Positions 61,601 through 64,000 of a stretch of DNA of 64,000 nucleotides are shown one piece after another. Source of the stretch: Panopea generosa (lineage: Eukaryota; Mollusca; Bivalvia; Adapedonta; Hiatellidae). The position numbers and the translations under genes are program-made. Every line of letters starts with the position of its first letter. Within the stretch, counting starts at the first letter, position 1. A model generated the notes under the pieces. It was not told the DNA's origin. It did no database searches and saw only the letters and a program-made list of their open reading frames with translations. The stretch is from positions 23,451,514-23,515,513 of the forward strand of contig CM055911.1 of NCBI GenBank assembly GCA_029582155.1, given 5' to 3'.

Positions 61601-63368
61601 TTCGTAACATGTCCTTCAGTTGCTCTATCTGGCTCTGCAGGGAACGGTTTCTTTTACGTGTGTTCTTGATCATCTCCTCTTTGACATCGTCGTCAATGTC
61701 CATAGCGCGGATCTTCTTCTCAAACTCTGGATCTATCTCTTGAACCTGTTTACAAAGAGCAAGTTAGATTTCACTTTGTATCGTTTATGTAATAATATTG
61801 ATACATTGATGAAATAAAAGTTGAATTACAAAAAAAAAAAAGAAAAAAAAATTCACTTTGATATTTGCATTTCTAATTAGAGTAACCGAGATTTTGATAA
61901 TTTAAAATGAGGGAATGTCAGGTTGCCATCTATGATTTTGTTTGCATGTCAGGTTTTACAGTCCGTATTTGAAAGAAGCACTTGGCATTGCATCTCATTA
62001 TCCAGTTAACACTGGAAACTTCATGACCTTTGTAAATAATGAAAATGTTTTATTCTTAAATATTTTTCTGATAGAAGAAGACCTCCAGTATTCAACTGGA
62101 AATCTTTCTTTGAACAGAAGAAAAATCAACCTTTTGGCACTATAGTACAGCGTGAACTGAACTTTCAATGAAAGGAAACACTTCTGTACAAATTTATTCA
62201 TTTTGAAGATGTGCAAGATATTTCATGTAACTCACACTGACCTGTACATTGTCTCTAGCATGTTCCCCTTCTGCCTGCATCTCTGCAAGTGCCCTCTCTT
62301 GGTCTTCCTGTTGTTTCACCAGATCCCTCATCAGGTCATCATAACCGGGTAGATTCACATCCGGCACTGTTTCAATACCAACACCTTGTGCCTGGGCCTC
62401 TGCACACTGCTTACGATACAGTTCCTTCTTTCTGTTCCGCCTTTCTTCCAGCAGTTTCTTACGCAGACTCTCCAACTGCTGATGCTTCTGCTTGTCAAAT
62501 GCGTCATTCACACGCTGTAAGTTAACTGCATACTCGGCCATAATTCTGTCACGTTCTTTATCATTGTCAACTTTCTCTAATTTTTGTCTCAAGTCTTCTT
62601 TGGCTTCGTCCATCATATTTCTCTTTTTCTTTTCAAACTCATCCAGGGTGTCTTGCATAGAATTCATTTCATTTGATTTTAAGTCATTTTCCAATTTGGC
62701 AGCCTCGTAAGCTTGCCTCTCAAACAGTTTCCTTATCAAGTCCTTCCATGACGATCCAGATTTACCACCATCCTCTCCCATTTTTTCCCCTGCTGCAGAT
62801 TTAAGCCTTTTCTTCTTGGAGTCTTTTTCTACAACAGCTGCTGTAGCTAGGACTTCTTTCTGTTTTTTAGTCCTGTCCCTGTTGGAGTCATCTTTTTCTC
62901 TACCAGTTGACTCTCCAGGCTGGATACCAGTTGGATAACCGTCCTGTCCTCCAACATTGTAATTTTGTGTGTTGTGAACGTTTCCGCCGCCAGCAGCAGA
63001 ATTGATCATATTCAACAGTTCAGTGGATAAATAGAAAGGCCCGCCAGATTCCAACATCGCTATCAGTTGTTTCAGTAATGGCACTAATTCGGATTCTTTT
63101 GTCGAGGAAGACGCAGAATCTGCATCGCCGTACACACCTGTCAACTGAGCATCATAATCACCTGCCAGTAAAGAGCTATGTGTCAACACGACCTTCGCCT
63201 CCTGGCAGCAGAGTTCTGAGCGTTGTCGTGCATATTCGAGAGATGAATGAGCCTCGTCGAGATTTTCCATTCGAGAGATGACCTGATCCTGTAGGTCGGC
63301 AAGCAGACGAGTCTTGGCTTGACGATACCTCTGTATCAACACATTCTCACCATCAGGATTATTAGCCC
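37344..63368 (-). CDS. Large coiled-coil protein gene, 17 exons, 5' end outside the window
   Basis: Exons in transcription order: 63368-62242, 61745-61437, 60630-60382, 59908-59888, 56731-56498, 55698-55528, 53975-53820, 53387-53202, 52069-51983, 50780-50452, 49716-49486, 48302-47902, 47199-47044, 39988-39753, 39199-38984, 38550-38387, 37650-37344. All introns have GT-AG ends, and the phases join to 1,525 codons plus a stop. The first exon starts two bases into a codon, so more coding sequence lies upstream. Residues about 200-1100 are charged coiled coil with a recurring MSEDExxxLLxEH motif. Residues about 1165-1370 are compact and non-coiled. The C-terminus is a short coiled coil. A structural or scaffold role is plausible from the coils. 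I do not recognise the family, and an assignment to a cilium-type coiled-coil protein would be a guess. Confidence 0.88.
38387..38550 (-). CDS. Coiled-coil gene, exon 16
   Basis: 54 codons plus two bases, phase 0 in and phase 2 out, acceptor GTGCTTACAG, donor CCTAG|GTAAGG. It encodes RMGQRVNNSENLMSNARLRQ, then YLASKGGYLASSDFIASRMA, and a serine-rich end. Confidence 0.88.
38984..39199 (-). CDS. Coiled-coil gene, exon 15
   Basis: 72 codons, phase 0 at both ends, acceptor CTTTTACAG, donor CAG|GTAGAA. It begins CLKVVCQDMFFSRTQ, closing the compact region. A polar linker with short helices follows (SRPALEQALAPLAKKTDDKT, IGELIDMKVDGPTKMDFSPQ). Confidence 0.9.
39753..39988 (-). CDS. Coiled-coil gene, exon 14, core of compact region
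   Basis: About 78 codons, phase 1 in and phase 0 out, acceptor TGTTTTACAG, donor AAG|GTTGGT. It contains TPEVTLLLASNLPANNYERN, HARNILFVRKERMD and GEFVVLILHAVSHVRVGEMT. The pattern suggests a folded, mainly helical domain. A histidine pair in LHAVSHV resembles but does not match a metalloprotease HExxH site, so I do not call an enzyme. A 7.06-kb intron filled with a minisatellite lies upstream. Confidence 0.9.
40165..46085. repeat. 28/29-bp intronic minisatellite with orientation flips
   Basis: About 200 units of 28 bp (40265-40650) and 29 bp (most of the rest), with core CCAGGAGGGAGGATAC followed by CATACGTACCCTAC variants. It fills most of the intron between exons 13 and 14. Several blocks are in inverted orientation (TCCTCCCTCCTGGGTAGGG): about 40930-41090, 42640-42815, 43385-43465, 43965-44055, 44612-44690, 44965-45075 and 45345-45460. 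A short TACCC run lies at 40240-40262. The overlapping glycine/arginine/tyrosine-rich frames are repeat by-products. Confidence 0.93.
46353..46424 (+). tRNA. tRNA-like sequence, anticodon position TTT, probable pseudogene or SINE head
   Basis: The sequence folds as a cloverleaf. The acceptor ATTTCTG/CAGAACA (353-359 with 418-424 of the 46-kb numbering) has 5 of 7 pairs. The D stem is GTGT/ACAC, the anticodon stem TCTAC/GTGGG has two G-T pairs, and the T arm CCGGG-TTCAAAT-CCCGG is perfect. The loop ACTTTCT puts TTT at positions 34-36 (Lys), but position 33 is C instead of T and two acceptor pairs fail. It is therefore more likely a tRNA-derived element than a working tRNA. Confidence 0.4.
46560..46775 (+). 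mobile_element. SINE, family B, headless copy
   Basis: Body and tail match the 27405 copy: TCTCATTATCATTCTTCTCT, GAGATTGGGTGTGCTCGAGT, TGATCGTCTGTTAGTCCCCG and ATTCACTCAATCG. The tRNA-like head is missing. Confidence 0.78.
47044..47199 (-). CDS. Coiled-coil gene, exon 13, start of compact C-terminal region
   Basis: 52 codons, phase 1 in and phase 1 out, acceptor TATCTGCAG, donor ATTG|GTAAGT. It encodes GGDYSCPYIDIKDAQWTCKG and SPSQFVVYRFGVFVIRLLHQ, with aromatic and hydrophobic composition unlike the coils. The domain is unrecognised. Confidence 0.9.
47255..47560 (+). mobile_element. SINE, family A, full-length copy
   Basis: The tRNA-like head has GGTATAGTTGTAGAGTGTG and the B box GGTTTGATCCCC (about 47308). 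A long body with CTCAGCATTTAGAGGATAG and TATCATACCATGTGTTTGTG is followed by the tail TGTTGAAAGCGACGTTAAAC. It lies in the intron between exons 12 and 13, antisense to the gene. Confidence 0.87.
47902..48302 (-). CDS. Coiled-coil gene, exon 12
   Basis: About 134 codons, phase 2 in and phase 1 out, acceptor GTATTTGCAG, donor AAAG|GTCAGT. The coil ends near QKQQESALMGEN. A serine/threonine/glycine-rich, probably disordered linker follows (SREGTPGSVSGYQSTGNQEQ), then a hydrophobic amphipathic helix (WVNLLMASPLFKQLNDLENM). This exon is the transition from coil to the compact C-terminal region. Confidence 0.92.
48395..48630 (-). mobile_element. SINE, family B, minus strand
   Basis: Read on the minus strand it has TGTGATGATTGATATACAAC-type sequence (here GTGATGATTGATATACAACA), the CTCACCACTGATTCAAGTGA segment and the terminal ATTCAATCAATC motif. 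It lies in the intron between exons 11 and 12, sense to the gene. Confidence 0.8.
48675..48805 (-). mobile_element. SINE, family C, degraded copy
   Basis: Shares TTCTCACATAAAG and the region equivalent to the tRNA-like head with the 50895 copy. The B box is eroded. Age and divergence make the ends approximate. Confidence 0.55.
49020..49260. repeat. Probable dispersed repeat
   Basis: Contains GGGGTCATAACTCC and GGACGGGCGAACATACGGAC, the sort of motif repeated across bivalve genomes (from memory of such repeats, not searched). A related AGGGGCATAACTATAG stretch is at about 57287. No termini were recognised. Confidence 0.4.
49486..49716 (-). CDS. Coiled-coil gene, exon 11
   Basis: 77 codons counting split ends, phase 2 in and phase 2 out, acceptor AATCTACAG, donor GGCAG|GTTAGT. 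It contains the best motif copy, NMSEDEKRRLLREHSENIEK, after a glutamine/arginine-rich coil. A second possible donor (GTAAAG) four bases downstream would break the frame into the next exon. Confidence 0.9.
49885..50090 (+). mobile_element. SINE, family B, headless copy
   Basis: TATATACAACATTGTATCTT, AGTTATCAGTTACTTGTGAA, TTGAGTACTGGTTAAAACCT and TGATCGTCTGTAAGCCCCGG follow the family B body and tail order. It lies in the intron between exons 10 and 11. Confidence 0.75.
50452..50780 (-). CDS. Coiled-coil gene, exon 10
   Basis: 109 codons plus two bases, acceptor TTGTTACAG, donor TATAA|GTAATT. It is a coil with a proline/serine break (MQTYSPSDELKKKYKEDAKL) and an extremely charged end (KKREELAKEEEKKRKLEEHY). 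This exon closes the run of phase-0 introns. Confidence 0.92.
50895..51132 (-). mobile_element. SINE, family C (tRNA-Leu/Ser-like head), full-length copy
   Basis: On the minus strand the head reads GTGGCTGAGTGGTCTCAGGC (A box), then a long variable-arm-like segment, then GGTTCGAGCCC (B box, about 51055-51065). The body includes ACCAATAAAACTGGATATGT, and the tail GTGTTGAAAACGGCGTTAAA closely resembles the family A tail. It lies in the intron between exons 9 and 10. Confidence 0.87.
51195..51835 (-). mobile_element. SINE, family C, with an internal minisatellite expansion
   Basis: The minus-strand tail equivalent (plus ATGGGGCTTCATGCCATTTT at about 51199) and the right part (plus CCACAAGTATTAAGCAAACT, TTCTCACAGAAAGTTTTT) are family C sequence. 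Between them the body segment GGCATCCAGTTTTATTGGTG is repeated in tandem. The tRNA-like head is missing, so this copy is truncated as well as expanded. Confidence 0.87.
51225..51765. repeat. 59-bp minisatellite born inside a SINE
   Basis: About nine units of 59 bp containing GGCATCCAGTTTTATTGGTG, GAGGCGGAGCCTAGAAACAT and AATGATCAATGTTATATAT. The central units are nearly identical and the outer ones diverge, as expected for a young array. The unit derives from the family C SINE body (compare 50938-50975). Confidence 0.93.
51983..52069 (-). CDS. Coiled-coil gene, exon 9
   Basis: 29 codons, phase 0 at both ends, acceptor CCTTCTTCAG, donor AAG|GTAAAT. It carries a short motif copy: NSKGMSDEELAARKHDLKRE. 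Confidence 0.88.
52193..52372 (+). mobile_element. SINE-like element, family D
   Basis: The tRNA-like head GTAGTGTAGTGGATAGAGTG is followed by a B-box-like GGTTTGGTCCCC (about 52247-52258), a body of about 90 bp and a terminal (AAT)n run. Only this copy is seen in the window, so the family name is provisional. Confidence 0.65.
52530..52690 (+). mobile_element. Possible tRNA-headed SINE fragment
   Basis: GGTCATGGGTTAGATCCC (about 52549-52566) resembles a T arm and B box, but the A box is weak and the body is not shared with other copies in the window. Confidence 0.35.
52789..53017. mobile_element. Dispersed element with GCTCGCC/GGCGAGC ends, copy 1
   Basis: Begins AGACAACAAAGCTCGCC and ends CGTCCCGGCGAGCTAAAAA, so the ends form a short inverted repeat. 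The interior (TGCCAAAATGCAATCCAGAG, TAACCTGGGTGTCTACAGAC) matches 54577-54856 closely. No coding capacity. Possibly a non-autonomous DNA element. It lies in the intron between exons 8 and 9. Confidence 0.75.
53202..53387 (-). CDS. Coiled-coil gene, exon 8
   Basis: 62 codons, phase 0 at both ends, acceptor TTTTTTAG, donor AAG|GTGAGT. It begins NLGGEKAENLIYTVLRQRHL and continues as an alanine/arginine/glutamate-rich coil ending LLQAFEK. Confidence 0.92.
53820..53975 (-). CDS. Coiled-coil gene, exon 7
   Basis: 52 codons, phase 0 at both ends, acceptor CTGTTACAG, donor AAG|GTCAGT. It is a continuous charged coil starting ILDRRKKRNGQLEEKHRLEM. The MSEDE-type motif is absent here. Confidence 0.9.
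54577..54856. mobile_element. Dispersed element with GCTCGCC/GGCGAGC ends, copy 2
   Basis: Same start and end motifs as the 52789 copy and a matching interior, but longer by about 50 bp near the right end (GACGCCGGGGTCATGACAAT, TAGCTCTCCTTGGACTTCG). Copy 1 is probably deleted there. It lies in the intron between exons 6 and 7. Confidence 0.75.
55528..55698 (-). CDS. Coiled-coil gene, exon 6
   Basis: 57 codons, phase 0 at both ends, acceptor CTTTTTCAG, donor AGG|GTGTGT. It contains the motif NMSDGDYKRLLAEHQREMEA followed by LAANMDNEKDRQKRAIKDR. Confidence 0.9.
55960..56195. repeat. Degenerate AAGGTCATTCATG repeat
   Basis: Loosely spaced repeats of the type CAAGGTCAATTCATGT occupy about 230 bp in the intron between exons 5 and 6. 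They are too irregular to define a unit length. Confidence 0.6.
56380..56455 (-). mobile_element. SINE, family C, head fragment
   Basis: Plus-strand GTGAGAGATAAGTGATCGAG and ACCACTCAGCGACGGAGCAC correspond to the tRNA-like head of family C. It ends about 40 bp before the donor of exon 5. Confidence 0.65.
56498..56731 (-). CDS. Coiled-coil gene, exon 5
   Basis: 78 codons, phase 0 at both ends, acceptor TTTGTGCAG, donor CTG|GTATGT. It begins VSQGDSDTANVIMGINAQVN, a less charged segment, and then carries the motif variant KLTPEQQKLLDEQTLQAEAV and a glutamate-rich coil ending QQEKRL. Confidence 0.92.
57535..57715. repeat. 21-bp minisatellite
   Basis: About eight imperfect units of ACACACATAGCCCATGTAAT with a final variable base, in the intron between exons 4 and 5. 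The frame over it yields a THIAHVI-type peptide repeat and is not a gene. Confidence 0.88.
58886..59094. mobile_element. Hairpin-bearing element, copy 1
   Basis: Shares its start (CCCTTTACTTCATATAAACG), middle (GGGTGAATTATGTTTATATT) and end (GGTGCAGGAAAACGCGTAT) with 60838-61062. It contains a palindrome: arms 59000-59024 and 59026-59050 pair at 24 of 25 positions around a one-base centre. No coding capacity. Probably a small non-autonomous element. Confidence 0.8.
59362..59510 (-). mobile_element. SINE, family C, partial copy
   Basis: Plus-strand GGGTTAAACGCCATTTTCAA, TTTTATTGGTGGCGGAAGAC and TTCCGCAAGTAACTGGCAGT follow the family C order. It lacks the tRNA-like head. Confidence 0.75.
59555..59745 (-). 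mobile_element. SINE, family C, degraded copy with head
   Basis: The right end (plus GTGAAAGCACCTTTGACCAC, TCAGCCACAAAGGACC) matches the family C head. The rest is strongly diverged. It lies close upstream, on the plus strand, of the microexon at 59888. Confidence 0.5.
59888..59908 (-). CDS. Coiled-coil gene, 21-nt microexon (exon 4)
   Basis: Seven codons (VSNGDGE), phase 0 at both ends, flanked by TGTGCAAACAG and GTAGTT. The next exon starts VSQGDSD, so the microexon resembles the first seven codons of its downstream neighbour. Skipping it would keep the frame. It is supported by splice sites and frame only; transcript data would be decisive. Confidence 0.6.
60196..60330 (-). mobile_element. 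SINE, family C, head and part of body
   Basis: Plus-strand AAGTAACTGGCAATCTTTCT, GACCTTAGTGGTGAGAGGCA and TTAGACCACTCGGCCACGGA belong to family C. It starts about 50 bp past the donor of exon 3. Confidence 0.78.
60382..60630 (-). CDS. Coiled-coil gene, exon 3
   Basis: 83 codons, phase 0 at both ends, acceptor CTGTTTCAG, donor CAT|GTGAGT. It holds a clear copy of the recurring motif, HMSEDERDKILAQFQSEMDK, followed by a basic coil ending ELDRITKRH. Confidence 0.92.
60655..60837 (-). mobile_element. SINE, family C, interrupted by a later insertion
   Basis: Tail, body and B-box parts (plus GAATGGGGTAAAGCCATTTT, CTTCCACAAGTAACTGGCAA, GTGTGACTCGAACCTATGAC) run up to 60837. The head part AGCGGTGAGAGGTAAGTGA resumes at about 61062, after the hairpin element. 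The SINE is therefore the older of the two. Confidence 0.78.
60838..61062. mobile_element. Hairpin-bearing element, copy 2, with TTAA flanks
   Basis: Inserted in a family C SINE, with TTAA at 60838-60841 and 61059-61062. The palindrome arms are 60962-60989 and 60991-61018, with a few mismatches. TTAA duplication suggests piggyBac-type mobilisation, but terminal inverted repeats are not evident and copy 1 lacks TTAA flanks, so the class is unsettled. Confidence 0.75.
61437..61745 (-). CDS. Coiled-coil gene, exon 2
   Basis: 103 codons, phase 0 at both ends, between GTAAACAG and AAA|GTAAGA. It begins VQEIDPEFEKKIRAMD and contains two motif-like stretches (LSDEEKQGLSEEEQRRLID). It is strongly charged coiled coil. 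Confidence 0.9.
62242..63368 (-). CDS. Coiled-coil gene, exon 1 of those visible
   Basis: Encodes residues 1-375 of the visible protein. It is preceded by TTTTTCCAG and followed by the donor CAG|GTCAGT. A helical start (RYRQAKTRLLADLQDQVISR) is followed by a glycine/asparagine-rich linker (about 115-145), a lysine-rich basic stretch (about 155-185) and a long coil from about 200. A short hydrophobic helix LVPLLKQLIAML lies near residue 90. It is the longest exon. The incoming phase shows that an upstream coding exon exists outside the window. Confidence 0.9.
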
Positions 63369-63399
63369 CTGGAAAAACATGTTGATTAATATTTATATT

Positions 63400-64000
63400 T
63401 TTTTAATAGGAAATAATGTAACAATATAGCAGAATGTAATGAAATACTAATGTGTAATAAAATATTACTATGTCATAACACACCAGAATTTAATAGAATA
63501 CCACAATGTATTTAAAAGCAGCAATTACTATAATACAAGTATGATATATTATATCAGAATGTAATAAAATGCTAGCATGTAATAAAACACCAGAATGTAA
63601 TAAAACACAAACATGTAATAAAAATACCAGAATGTAATTAAACACAATAATGTAATAAAACACTACAATGTTGTAAAATACCAGCATATAATAAAAAGCA
63701 GCAAGTAGTACAATATCAGCATGCAATAAAATACCAAAATATTATAAAATATCAGCATGTAATAAAATAACAAGCATGTAATAAACTATGAGAATGTAAT
63801 AAAATATCAGCATGTAATAAAAAAGCAGCAAGTAATACAATATCAGCATGTAATAAAAAGCAGCAAGTAGTACAATATCAACATGTAATAAAAAGCAGCA
63901 AGTAGTACAATACCAGCATGTAGTAAAATACCAAAATGTTATAAAATATCAGCATGTAATAACAATACCAGTATGTAATAAACTATGAGAATGTAATAAA
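63400..64000. repeat. Degenerate ATGTAATAAAA repeat of about 19-20 bp
   Basis: Irregular tandem units combining ATGTAATAAAA with CACCAGA, TATCAGC or AGCAGCAAGTAGTAC segments, running off the right edge of the window. It lies in the intron upstream of the first visible exon. Confidence 0.9.

Overview
The window is eukaryotic, AT-rich and very rich in tandem repeats. Its make-up (tRNA-headed SINE families, an L1/Tx1-like LINE, a Tc1-like DNA element, intron-rich gene structure, several kilobase-scale minisatellites) fits a metazoan, most likely a bivalve mollusc. That placement is an inference from repeat style and was not checked by search. There are no operons, CRISPR arrays or prokaryotic genes. 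Most open frames in the window are by-products of tandem repeats.

Left part (1-37.3 kb): no cellular gene was found. Positions 1-13681 are a megasatellite of 27-bp units, including a roughly 3.5-kb block present twice in nearly identical form (about 4100-7577 and 7702-11180). A dead L1/Tx1-like LINE (13682-18316) sits inside this array with a 14-bp target-site duplication, and the 27-bp array resumes to about 18810. A 37-bp satellite follows (18810-23310) with higher-order periods of 481 and 2183 bp. Smaller arrays have units of 16 bp (24.8-25.3 kb), 25 bp (26.5-27.2 kb) and about 52 bp (27.85-28.75 kb). Between them lie SINEs, an internally deleted Tc1-like element with 29-bp inverted termini (30877-31847), and a 42-bp minisatellite (33.2-34.37 kb) that grew inside a SINE.

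Right part (37344-63368, minus strand): one gene, open at its 5' end. I reconstructed 17 exons whose splice sites and phases all join in frame to 1,525 codons plus a stop. The N-terminal two thirds is charged coiled coil with a recurring motif of the type MS(E/D)(D/E)xxxxLLxEH. The C-terminal third holds a compact, non-coiled region that I do not recognise, followed by a short terminal coiled coil. The nine introns after the first visible exon are all phase 0, and one exon is only 21 nt long and resembles the start of its neighbour. The introns carry a roughly 5.9-kb array of 28/29-bp units whose orientation flips repeatedly, a second SINE-born minisatellite (59-bp unit), near-perfect hairpin elements, and many SINE copies.

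The main theme is satellite birth from dispersed elements. Two minisatellites are internal expansions of two different SINE families. The 37-bp satellite carries a tRNA B-box-like motif that suggests a similar origin.
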